From Oikopleura dioica (taxonomy: Eukaryota > Chordata > Appendicularia > Copelata > Oikopleuridae), in contig OU015568.1 of assembly GCA_907165135.1 (NCBI GenBank), forward strand, positions 7,882,501-7,946,500: DNA of 64,000 bases, written 5' to 3'. Numbering within the stretch: the stretch's first letter is position 1; each line of letters starts with the position of its first letter. The position numbers and the translations under genes are program-made. Shown here in pieces: positions 11,143 to 23,338 of the stretch. The notes under the pieces were generated by a model. It saw only the letters and a program-made list of their open reading frames with translations. It was not told the DNA's origin and searched no databases.

Positions 11143-12456
11143 ATGGCGGAAGTGAACAAGCAGACGACAGGTGGCACTGGTTTTGGTGATGACAACAGAA
11201 AGCGCAAGGCAGACGTAAATTGCACCCAAAATATTTTCATCCAATATAGAGCGCTTTTAGGATTCGGCTCAAATGCAAACTGACAGTGCTGAGCGACCCT
11301 ACCTACCACCGATCGCTGCTGCAGCGGATCAAAAAGTTGGTGGAAAGAGGCGGTCTCTCGATGTCAGAAAAGGTAACCTGCATGTTGTGCTCCTGCAATA
11401 AAAAGACTCAAGACTCAGGGCAAAGATTTCCGGAAAAGAACAAGAAATCTTCGAATAAAAGAAGTTTTTTGATAGTTGAAAGTTGCGACTGTATTTTCAG
11501 ATCTTGTGTCCCGCATCCCTTTTTCGGGATTTTTTGAACTGGTTAAGCATTTTCATGCTACTTGATTTTTCGCAAGTGCTTCCCTAGGATGCAATTGATT
11601 CTGTGAGACCACGGAGTGGTCTTGGCATGTCCTGCGAGCAGAATCTAAATACAAAAATAAATTAATATTTTGCGAAGAAACAACGGGAATTACCTTGATT
11701 TTAACCGGACCGGACTTTGAAAATCCGAAGACTGACGACTTTTGCCCTAAAAGGCCTGAGCGCAACAACAACTCTAGAGAAAAATCGCTAAATTGCAAAC
11801 TCGACAGCAAACATCGCGTAATGTCATTATTCTAGTGCCCATCCCTCCCAACAGACTGACGCCGTTGAAAGAAGCCTGGCAGAAGCTCTTTGAGCCGATT
11901 GTAAAGCAGCTCAAGCTGGAGATCAGGTTCAACGCGAAAAAGAAGCAAGTGGAACTTCGCGCTGGCAAAGCCACAACGGATATCGGCGCGCTCCAAAAGG
12001 GTGTCGACTTCGTGACCGCGTTCACGTACGGTTTTGACATTGACGATGCCTTGGCGCTTGTCCGACTCGACGAGCTCTTCCTCGAAACCTTCCAAGTTGA
12101 AGATGTCAAACAGACGCTGAAGGGCGACCATCTCGGTCGAGCAATCGGCCGAATTAGCGGAACTGGCGGCCGAACAAAAGTAAAAGAGTTCATAAAAATA
12201 CACGTTTTTCTATAATTTGTTATTTCTCAGTACACAGTTGAAAATGTTACCAAAACGCGAATTGTGGTCGCCGATAAGAAAATTCATATCTTGGGCAGCT
12301 TCCAAAACATTCAGGTACTGCCAAAGCGAGTGTTCTTTGATTGAATGTTTGAAGGTGGCGAGAAGAACTATTTGCGCGTTGATTCTTGGCTCTCCTCCGG
12401 CAAAGGTCTATGGAAATATGCGAAACGCAGCGGCGAGAATGGGCGAACGGTTTTAA
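11143..12456 (+). CDS. PNO1: PNO1 (Dim2) ribosome assembly KH protein
   Basis: RNA-binding factor for small-subunit rRNA maturation in the nucleolus and cytoplasm. Exons are 11143-11207, 11259-11372 and 11836-12180 plus two short 3' exons ending at 12456. The 463-bp intron 11373-11835 is clean GT-AG and joins RSLDVRK to [15 protein letters not shown]. Diagnostic KH-like motifs are [41 protein letters not shown] and the terminal [12 protein letters not shown], ending ERF as in the family. The N-terminal 60 residues are family-specific low-complexity sequence. The start follows cttagaATG. Length is near that of animal orthologues. Confidence 0.95.
11392..11790. repeat. Intronic repeated element, copy 2 (in PNO1 intron)
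   Basis: Second member of the pair described at 9570-9890, lying wholly inside the 463-bp PNO1 intron. Conserved blocks around 11477-11525 and 11705-11740 match copy 1 almost base for base, while the sequence between them is unrelated, and there is about 80 bp more here. A G-to-U-type change in the hairpin stem (ctttg/cgaag against cttcg/cgaag) keeps pairing possible. Confidence 0.75.
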
Positions 12457-12574
12457 AAGATCTGACTGTACTTTGAACGAAATCGAATGGAAGAAATGTA
12501 TCAGCTCAAATAATATGTCGATTGGACCATTGGGTTACCTCTTGAGCCAAGAAATAAGTTGTTGAACGTTTAGA

Positions 12575-14660
<2,086 letters not shown>

Positions 14661-14744
14661 ACCTGTTCTCAAGCCTCTTGATTAGGCAATTACTGAACGT
14701 GATTACTTTCAACTTAGATATTTGTTGAAACATTCTCCCCTAGA

Positions 14745-16352
14745 ATGTTTTCGCCGCCGAGTTATACCGTGATTAGATGTTCAAAAAGGGACGAGTTTAT
14801 CGCCGAAATGTCAAGGAAGCTTCCAGCCTCGTACGAAGCGCGCCATTTGCCCGTTCCAGAAATCGAAAAGGCCGGAGCTGATTTAGGCCTCGTCTGTATA
14901 AAAACAAGAATCGATGATGATGTTCAACCGTTGAGGCATCCCTGCGACAAGCAAAACTACGAAGAACAGAATATCATCGTCGACAGTTCTGGCGGCGCTG
15001 CTCTTCTGAGGGGAGCTGATTTGTTCGCACCGGGAATTGTCACTTGCACGGAAACATTTGTTGGAGATATCGCTTCTATTTGGGTACGTATTATTATATT
15101 TCGTCATTTACGCTGCGGTTTTTTATTCATGAAGTTTTGACACGTACGGTTATTAACTCAAAATAAGCCGAAACCCGCAGCAACAATATCGTACTTTATT
15201 TTTAGTGCGATTCGTCGAACGATCCACAATCGCGCTCTGGAAAAGGAAAATCTAAATTTATTCTCAAAGGAGCGCGATTCCCAATCGATGAAAGTTTCAG
15301 AAGCCAACTTGTTTTTCTTGGGCTGGGAAAGGTGCTTATTCCGAGGAGCGATATCTTCTGCGAGAATCCGGTCAAAACGGGGGTAGCTGTTCAAATGTAC
15401 AGGCCAGGCATGGTTTAGAATTAAGGCTATCTACTTCTATCGTGTTTCTTCTAACCAAACATGAGTTTTCGATTGCCCGCCAATTTCCAATCATTTCCTG
15501 GAAAGCTGCTCAAGTGAAGCAATGCTGCAAAACTACGCCTCGGTGAAAATATGCGAAACCTTCGCCCGGAACCTAAAACACGGTGCTGAATCGACAAATC
15601 AAGAGCTTCTCGACATGTGCGCTGCTCCTGGGTACCGTGAGGCTTCTTCTCGATCAATTTGATTTATACGCATTTAGCGGAAAGACGACGTACTTGCTTA
15701 ATCGATTGCCTAACGAGAAGTGGTACGCAGCCGATAAACCGTCAAGAGTTGAACTGCTTAGAAAGAATACCGCAAAGATTGAGACACCCTTGGAGATAAT
15801 AAGTGGGGATTCGACAAAGCTGGACTTTGAAGATGGAAAATTTGATGGAATCTTGTTAGGTTGGGTTCAAAATGAACGAGATTTATTTCGGTAATTTCAG
15901 ACCAATTCTATTTGAAGAATAACTGTCATTACACATAAAAAGGCTCCAAAATTATAACTGCACACGATTATTATCTATTTTTGAACCATTTTCAAGACGC
16001 TCCGTGCTCCGCTACTGGCTCCCGCCCTAAGCCTGTGAATGTTCACATCTCAGAACGTCAAATTTCAAGTTATCAGAAGTTGCAGCGGAAACTAATCGCC
16101 GAGGCGGTTCGCGTGCTGAAACCGGGCGGGGTGCTTTGTTATAGCACTTGCAGCGTGCGTGTTGAGGAAAATGAAGAAAATGCTAATCACATTGTGAGCA
16201 AATACGGGCTGCAGCTTGTCGAGCAAAACTCCTTCAACCCTTTTTCCGCGAAGAAGACGCTAGTGAAGGGAATTAATAGAATAGAAGTCGAGGGGGACTT
16301 GATAGAAGATACTATAGGATACTATTGTGCACTTTTAAGAAAAGCGGAATAA
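14745..16352 (+). CDS. NSUN6: NSUN6-like tRNA m5C methyltransferase with PUA domain
   Basis: S-adenosylmethionine-dependent RNA cytosine-5 methyltransferase; NSUN6 modifies C72 of certain tRNAs. An inserted PUA-type RNA-binding domain (GGAALLRGADLFAPGIV, then VFLGLGKVLIPRSDIF) precedes the catalytic domain, the arrangement typical of NSUN6. The Rossmann motif LDMCAAPGGKTTY is assembled across a 44-bp intron (about 15634-15677). The two family cysteines are seen in LLDAPCSATG, assembled across the next intron, and CYSTCSVRVEENE. It ends in a GYYCALLRKAE tail. The start follows cctagaATG, 84 bp after DUS2, and the stop is 33 bp before COA5. DUS2 and NSUN6 side by side put two tRNA-modifying enzymes in one array. 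Confidence 0.9.
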
Positions 16353-16385
16353 TCAAGAGTGATTAAAGAATCCCAACTTTTAAGA

Positions 16386-17022
16386 ATGGTTAATTCGAAG
16401 TCGGAAGAAACGAGTTCCAAGACATTTTCCGTCGGCGGGCACACATACACCGAGCAAGAACGCGACCGTGATTACTACAAGCGACATGTCTTTTCCGAGA
16501 ATCCTTACCTGGCCATGCCGAGCGTCGAAGAGACCAAACATATAAAAGATAGATATGCGAAGGCGGACAAGACGCAGGCTTGTTATCAGGTGCGAATGAA
16601 GCGCATGACGTTTCTTTTTGTTATGCAAGTCTCGTTCCTTTTTTTATTGAACGTTGTTTAGGTGAAGTGGGATTTGATTCACTGTGTGGTCGAGTCCGAC
16701 TGTGTTAAAAAGGATGGAAGAAGAGCGAAAGAATGTCTAATGAACAAACGCTTAGTAAGTAAAGACCTTCTCTTTGAACCGCGGCTGGCCTGAGCCCAAT
16801 GGCGGAAAGACAACTTAACTTTCTTCGATACCCGAGCATTAACATCTGCTCCTTCAGTTACCGAAAAAATGCAAAGTGTTGCAGAATGCGCTGCAGGATT
16901 GTAAGGCGTCTCAGATTTCGCAGCGGGCGCGTTTTACTGGCACTAGAGGCGTGAATGATCATGCCATGACGGACGAAGCGGCTGGAAATATCGGAAAATA
17001 TATGTGGGGCGGCAAGAAATGA
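16386..17022 (+). CDS. COA5: COA5 (PET191-like) cytochrome c oxidase assembly factor
   Basis: Small mitochondrial intermembrane-space protein of the twin-cysteine type, needed for complex IV assembly. Three exons, with introns at about 16590-16661 and 16755-16857. The core ACYQVKWDLIHCVVESDC, then KECLMNKRLLPKKCKVLQ, DCKASQISQRARFTGTRG matches PET191/COA5, including the closing RARFTG motif and paired cysteines. It has an N-terminal extension of about 65 residues (VGGHTYTEQERDRDYYKRHV) not found in the short vertebrate protein, and a C-terminal tail after the core. The start was set at tttaagaATG. Confidence 0.85.
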
Positions 17023-17088
17023 AACTCCTTTTCTCTCTTTAATTCACGGTTAATTCTGCTACTTGCTCATCGGTTTTTGCTTCGTAGA

Positions 17089-18392
17089 ATGATAGAAACT
17101 GATTTGATGATCGAATTCGGGGCGATCATGGACGAGACCGAACAGTGGGCTGGTCTCTTTGAGTCTTTTTGGTAAATCACTGCCTTCGACTACCAGTGAC
17201 AAATTTTTTGTTTCTAGTTTCAAAACCAAATACCTCATTGAACGTCAAAAACGCGCACTACAGCATTTCGCCGAAGAGAACGAAACTCTCAAAGCTGAGA
17301 ATTCGAAGCTCCGCGCCAAGAACAGACGAATGAAGCACATGTTCATCGGGTTCGGGAACCGTTTCAAGTAAGTGACAGTCAGACTACAGTTAGAGTACGG
17401 TATCGTTTGCAGGGAGCTAGATGTGACTCCAAGTCCAAACAACGTGAAGGGGCAGCAGCTGATGCGATCCGAGTCAGACGACGATGGTGAAGTGAACGCT
17501 CCCTCTCCGCTCGATATGAACTTTTTCCCGTCCCCAGGATCACCTGTCTTCCCCGGTTTAGGTTAATCTTAGACATTCAACATAATCACTCATCACAAAT
17601 CCCCCAACAACTAATCGCATGAAATTTAAAGATTATTATTATTTATCAAAAATTATTTGTAATGCATGATAAAAAATCGCTTGGTGAACGAAATTGGTGT
17701 CTGTTCAATTACCCGCTTCTCAAATTGATTTTCAGTAACTAGAGGGCCACGACAACCACAACAAAATCAAACTCAAAAAACAAGTGCACCGGCCTCGGAT
17801 AATTCTGATTCCGAAAGTGAATCCGAGAAAAACAAAGCCCTTGGACCATGCGCATTCAAAAGTAAGCTACAGCTTTCGCTGGCATTATATAACGAGTGTT
17901 ACAGTGTTGATGCAGCAGAAACAAGCGTCGCCTGGAAAAACTCCAAAACGTTCACCTCGAAAGACGCCGTCAAAGAAGCGCACCCGCCCGCAGAGTTCCT
18001 CCAGCGGTCAAAGTCCGAACCAGAAAAAAGAGCAAAGCGGAAAGCTGAAGCAACTCCGGATGGATGTTTTTTCTCCTAAAAAACCGACAACCCAGGAAAA
18101 TTCAAATACCGGAAATGCAGAACGCCGCAATTCAGAATCAGACTCTTCTCAAAGCCCATTTAAAGTTCCCAAGTCTCCTGCCTCCAGGTCAGTTAGTAAC
18201 TCCCTTCACTATTCTTCAAAGTCCTGTAGATCCCTGTACCAAAAATTCAACACCCCAGTTGTTGCCCCTGACGTCCGAAGCTCCTCTCGCTCCGAAACCG
18301 AACCTGACGACCAACCAGTCTCCGAGAATTCGAATTCTATCGATCAAGAATGCCGAGAATTCAATCAAAAAGTGAAAGAAGAACCCGAATAA
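17089..18392 (+). CDS. Unknown coiled-coil, Ser/Lys-rich protein
   Basis: I do not recognise the family. About five exons give roughly 330 residues. The start is cgtagaATG at 17089 (MIETDLMIEFGAIMDETEQW). Residues about 30-65 form a short coiled coil (RALQHFAEENETLKAENSKL). The remainder is disordered: acidic and Ser-rich patches, a basic SP-repeat stretch (KTPKRSPRKTPSKKRTRPQ) that could act as a nuclear localisation signal, then Ser-rich sequence ending KVKEEPE. Splices fit GT-AG in phase (for example exon end at 17861 joining MLMQQKQASPGK). Last member of the seven-gene array. A nuclear or chromatin-related role is a guess from composition only. Confidence 0.65.
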
Positions 18393-19431
18393 GCAACTTT
18401 CTTATTTTAGACTTCTACTCAACCCTTCTTAGAATCAATTCAGAATCCATGATTCCTCATGTTTTTCAGTTTCCACAATTTCCATACAAGATTTATCTGT
18501 CATCTTTCCGTATTTTCAAAATATCTTCCTAATAAATGCAATAAAACGACACAAGATCAAAAAGAAGCTTTTAATCAAATTAAAAGCCCCTGAATAATTT
18601 TAGTTTATAGTCATTTGCAAGCCACCTGAACGGTAGTTACTGTATTCATGAAAGATATTGGCAGGGTAATTTTCCTCTTCAGAGAAAATGGAACTTTTTA
18701 TTTTTAAAACGTCCATCATTTCTTCGAGAGTTTTTAACGGCGTAGAAGCAGGATTTTTTATTATTTTTAATTATCTGTTGTATAAAAAAAACTTTCAACC
18801 CGGCCGGGGAAAATATTATTTTCTGCGGCAATCGAAAAACTGGGTTTTTAAAAGTGAATTTAAAAGCCGCTATTAATGCCTTTTAGCGGCTTTTGAAGAA
18901 AATTGTGCGTGGTAACTGGTAGATCATTTTTTTCTTGAATTCATTCAGATTCAAATTTTGGGAAAAAGAACTCGAGGTAATAAAGCGAAGATTGTGTACT
19001 TGTGTGATTTGAAAGAAGCGTGTTGGAAATTTTCAGAACGCAAAATTTTTTCTTGAGCAAAAAAGCAAAAATTATTCGTCAAAAATTTTCAAACAAAGGG
19101 TCCTCAAATTCGAAATCCCAAAACTCAAAAACGAAAGAAATCAGAAAAGAGTTTTATGTACATATTTTATCATTTGAAAATGATAGAATAAGGGGGATGA
19201 AATTAAGTTGGGTTTTTAATTTCGGATTTTTGATGATGTGTTGTGCTTTTGTGACTCGTTAAGCCAGGGGTGGTGTTTCACTTGGGTCAGGTTGATTCGT
19301 CGCTTTGGGTTCTTGTCCAACATCGATTCTGAGTTTGGGTCCCAAATAATTATTACTCAATTATTAGCCTGTTAACGATTTATCGGATGTTGCTCGATTA
19401 TTCCTCCTTAGAGTATATAAGATACTGTACC
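18393..19431. other. intergenic, AT-rich, one short hairpin
   Basis: No supported gene. The region holds the polyadenylation region of the upstream gene (aataaa forms near 18530-18545) and an inverted repeat at about 18861-18893 (aaaagccgct ... agcggctttt) related to the hairpins at 22.7-22.9 kb. Several aataat/tttaaa low-complexity tracts follow. Confidence 0.4.
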
Positions 19432-20814
19432 CTAACCCATAAAATTTTTAAAATATGCTAAGATGTTAGGATGATAAAAAACTGAGACCGTTGCTATAAG
19501 ATTCTTAACTCCACTGGTCAAAACCACACTATCTGGCCAGTGAACTCTTCGGGCGCAGATTTCCTCCGTCGATGCAAAAGGCAGTCTTCCTGTAACCAAA
19601 CTGTAGAGAAGAACTCCACACGCCCTGAAAATTGCTCATTAATTAACTCCTCTGATTAACGAAAGGAGCGATCCTTTGATATTGAAAATTATATGATATG
19701 CATCCGCGTAGTTTTATAATTACGAAGGCATGGAGAGAGCGGAATGTAAACTCATATCCGCATGTGCATAGCGCAGATTGATTCTCTTCAGGAGTTGATT
19801 GAAAAGTTCAACAAAAAAGAAAGAGCTTCGACGAGCTGTGCTTGCTAGACACGTGGTTGGATTTTGATCGATTTACGAATAAAATCGACTTTGGAAATGG
19901 ACCGCTTTTCGAATTTAAAAAAAATGATGGATCTTGCTACTCAGGAATTCGATTGAGCAAAATTAAGGTGACTTTGGAGATAAATTCATTGAAAAAGCAA
20001 AAGTTACCAGACTGTCTGTGCATATCCGTTGTATCTTCTCTCGAGGAACCACTCTGGTGGGTAGTACTGAGGAGTGCCAGCAAAATCATTGAATTCATCT
20101 TCCTTCGCGAACGCGCCGCAGCCAAAGTCGATAAGGGTAGTCTGAAGAGTAGTGGGGACGATGAGAATATTCTCGAGCTTGACGTCTCGATGAAAAACGG
20201 CGCGACTTTGGCAGTGCTCGATGCTGTCGATGATTTGGAGCATGATTTTCCTTAAAATCTTTATTATTCTTTTCTCTTGGCCGATCTCCTACTGTGACTC
20301 CTTTTCTGTCAATCTCTTGCGCTTGGAAACATAGTCGAAAAGATCCATTACTGGCGTGGGTCGTGCCATCACGACCAAGAAGCAGTCAGCGCACTCGAAC
20401 CATTCCAGCACTTCAACGATCCCAGAGTGGCGTTTCTCATTTACGCGGCGGAGTAAAGCAACCTCCATCGGCACCTAAATAATAGCTAACAGCGCTGTTC
20501 ATATTTTTAAAAAGGGCGGCCATTAAGTTTTCCCCTCATAATTGATATGCATAACATCAAAAAATTCAACAAAAGCTTACTTGTCGGCCGCGAACAAGCC
20601 CCCATCGCTTGACCCTGTTCCTCATGATTCTCTTGATGGCGACGGCTCGTCCATCGCGTCTCCGTCTGCCCGAGAAGACTGTTCCATTCGATGTGTCGGA
20701 AAGAACCTGTCGGAGAGAGTACAGATCGCGCAGTGTTACAGCTCGGTTTCGCTCGGGCTCTTCTTCAGATGACGAACTGCCGGAAATTGAACGGGAAGGG
20801 GACAGTGGCGGCTG
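19432..20814 (-). CDS. PIM-like serine/threonine kinase (5' exon not in this span)
   Basis: Four recognisable exons: 20814-20581, 20474-about 20279, about 20237-20005 and about 19625-19432. The order of motifs is that of PIM kinases: VAIKRI (ATP lysine), VPMEVALLRRV, SGIVEVLEWFE, PVMDLFDYV, HRDVKLENIL (catalytic Asp), DFGCGAF, then YYPPEWFLERRYNG and VWACGVLLYSLVTGRLPF. The glycine-rich loop is degenerate (LSDTSNGTVFSG keeps only the last glycine). The C-lobe ends early at 19432, without a clear RPSDRP-type motif, so a further exon may be missed or the kinase is short. The first exon here begins after a ttctatttag acceptor in phase 0, so the start codon lies upstream, possibly at 28.8 kb. Confidence 0.75.
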
Positions 20815-21732
20815 CTAAATAGAAAGTTAAAAATGATCAAAAAATAAGGCCTTTTGAATCCTAAAAGCCTCTAGTTTCATAGAATATCAGTGTATTTAAC
20901 TCCCTTTTATTCAATCAGACGAGGGATGAAAAATTAATCTGCCACAAATTCGGTTATAATTTTTATTCAGTCTGTTGTGGACGAGCCATAAATGGAAATG
21001 CACTGTCGACAGGTCCGAAAAAAATGTTGACGAAATAAATAAAATATTTATGTCGCTAATCTATGGAATTAGTACCGCTCCTGCAACTACTGTGTCTGAC
21101 TGTAATAAGGCAGAAATACTTAGAAACCGCTTCATTTAGCGTCTGAAAAAATCAGGAAAAAATGATGATGATCGTAGAGAATAAGAAGGAAGACCTCTTT
21201 TACAATTTGAAAAAGGTAAGCTTAGAGGATTAAGAACGCGGTGGGATTTTTAATTTGAGATTTGTCGAGGTAGACAGAATTCTGAATTCATTTCAAGCAG
21301 AGTTTTCAGAGAAATATGGACTATCTTTTTTATATACTTAGAAAGGTTCGCTAATTGTCTCATAAAGAAGTCAATATTTCAGCTTATGAAAATATATATA
21401 GTTTTCTGAATAATACAGTTTGCAGTTTAGACTACTGATAATATACTTCATAGTCTATGGCTAAATTTGTCGCACCTGGATGACCAAGATTATAGTTAAA
21501 TCAAGAGAGAAGGAAATAAATCCTCCCCTTCCATTTTATTTACAGTTCTTTTTGTGCGTTTTTCAGGAGTGTAGCTAACTCCACACACGACTGTAAGTAA
21601 CTCTGTGGCTTTTTAAAAACAATAAAAAACAGGCTTCCAACAGAAAGCCACAAGCGGTCAAATCTATCTACGTATAGATTTGTTAACAGATTAATTTAGA
21701 GAGCACGGAATAACTACGAACGCCTGACTCAA
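20815..21732. other. intergenic or intronic, AT-rich
   Basis: No coding sequence supported. If the kinase's first exon is the one at 28680-28796, all of this is intron. No repeat structure stands out. Confidence 0.35.
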
Positions 21733-22146
21733 ATGGAAAATCCACCGAAAAAATCAAGATCGAAGAGAAGGAAATTTAGAAAAAGATTTTTCGAAAACAC
21801 GGTCTACAGCGACAGTGAAACGCAGGAACGATTCTTAGAGAAAAAAGTTAATACAGTGATTTTGTCAGTAACTCAGCTTTTTGAATGTGACAGTAATCCT
21901 CTGCTGATGCAAAAGGAAGTCAAATTCGAAGTAGTTTTCGCTCGACACCGATTCAATGAACCTTTTTCTTTTTCTTTGTCTATCAAAAATAGAGACGCGA
22001 GTTGGTTTATATTTTCAGTATTGCAAGGTCAACCCTTTTTCTTTCTGTTACCTGCTGGTATTATCGAAAATCAAAGCGGAAACCAAATTCAATGGAAACC
22101 TTTTTGCGCGGTCGAGTCACATTTTCGCGAAAATATTGCGCGATAA
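21733..22146 (+). CDS. Hypothetical short protein (low support)
   Basis: A single open frame of 137 codons starting MENPPKKSRSKRRKFRKR, with a basic N-terminus then a mixed hydrophobic C-terminus. It is longer than expected by chance for this AT-rich stretch, but there is no recognisable domain, no nearby paralogue and no clear splice context. It could be an exon of an unrecognised gene or a chance frame. Confidence 0.25.
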   Translation: MENPPKKSRSKRRKFRKRFFENTVYSDSETQERFLEKKVNTVILSVTQLFECDSNPLLMQKEVKFEVVFARHRFNEPFSFSLSIKNRDASWFIFSVLQGQPFFFLLPAGIIENQSGNQIQWKPFCAVESHFRENIAR

Positions 22147-22695
22147 ATTCACCAGCAAACCCACCAAAAGTTCAACAAAAAAGTCGCCATCCGTCACGGC
22201 CTTGCATAAGAGTCGATTTTTCATTTGCTCATTTTTGTTATTTGTTGCTTATTTTTTTCGCAAAGTAGGGGCTAATGAGGGCTAATTCGTGCATTTGTTT
22301 ATATTAAATAAAATAATAAAATAATTTTAACGGGCTTTTCTGGAAGCTCGTTTAAGTAGAAAATTATTTGTTTGACGTGAGAAATATTAAGAATTAAATG
22401 CAGACAGGAAAAGATGAAGCGAATGCTGAGGTAAGTCACTTTCAAAATTAGGTTTCTGCATGTATGTATCTTCCCTTATTAACGGTATAAAGAGAGTGGA
22501 CTGAAATCAATGTTGATCAAACATTGTCAGTATGCGACTGATGAGCATTTGGTTTTTAGAGAGCATTTTCTCGGAAAGACTTTTTCACAAGACAATAAAA
22601 CGAGGGGTCGAATATAGTAAACGCAGGAGTACAACTTATGAGGTAGAATTTTAAAGCTCATACTTTAGTTACCCCCTTTAGGCAGGCACTGATTA

Positions 22696-22951
22696 TGCCT
22701 AGGCTCAGCAATCTGTGTGGAAAAACTGAGTCAGGGTCTGAAAGACAAGTTATCAAAAGCCGCGTGGCGGCTTTTTTTTAAAGAAGCCGCAATGCGGCTT
22801 CACCAGAACTATGTAACCAACTGATAGTCAAATTCTAGCGAAGCCGCTTTGCGGCTTCTTTTCAAAAAAAGCCGCTACGCGGCTTTTGATTACTTGTCTT
22901 TCAGACCCTGATTCAGTTCTTCCACACAGGTTGCTGAGCCCAGCATTATGC
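22696..22951. repeat. Palindromic element with nested agccgc/gcggct hairpins
   Basis: Two arms of roughly 110 bp (about 22696-22808 and 22838-22951) are close reverse complements: the left arm contains cagggtctgaaagacaag and the right its reverse complement. Each arm also carries its own small hairpins of the form aagccgcNNNgcggctt, giving four in total. The spacer is about 30 bp. No coding frame and no convincing target duplication was found. Confidence 0.8.
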
Positions 22952-23338
22952 CCCCCTAAAGACGTCACATCCTTTTTCAGAACATCTACGAATACTCGCC
23001 CTGGTTGCGTCAAATTAGAAGCTCCGGGGTGCACTGGGTGCGGAGGATAATCTGGTGCACTATTATTTTCCTCGCCGCCTCGCAAAGGAAAAGGTTCAGA
23101 TCTCTCTGCGGCATTTCCTCATTCAGTACACGACACACTCTTCCACGTACATGCCGAGTTCAATTTCAATTACGCAGCGATTTATTTCTTTCTCACGGTC
23201 TTGATACGAATTCGAAAATGAACCTTTCCCAGTATCCGGATGATATTCAACAGGAACTTGTTTTGAAACAAAATTGACGAGTCTTTTTATTTTTATTTCG
23301 AAAAGAAACATTGGTTTTGTTGAGCAAGTTTAATTCAG

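Noticed and set aside
22828-23277. Frames around RRIIWCTIIFLAASQ as the first membrane helix of the channel
   Set aside because: The helix followed directly by the FPKITVC motif is at 23380-23500; the earlier frame overlaps the palindromic repeat and does not join in phase.
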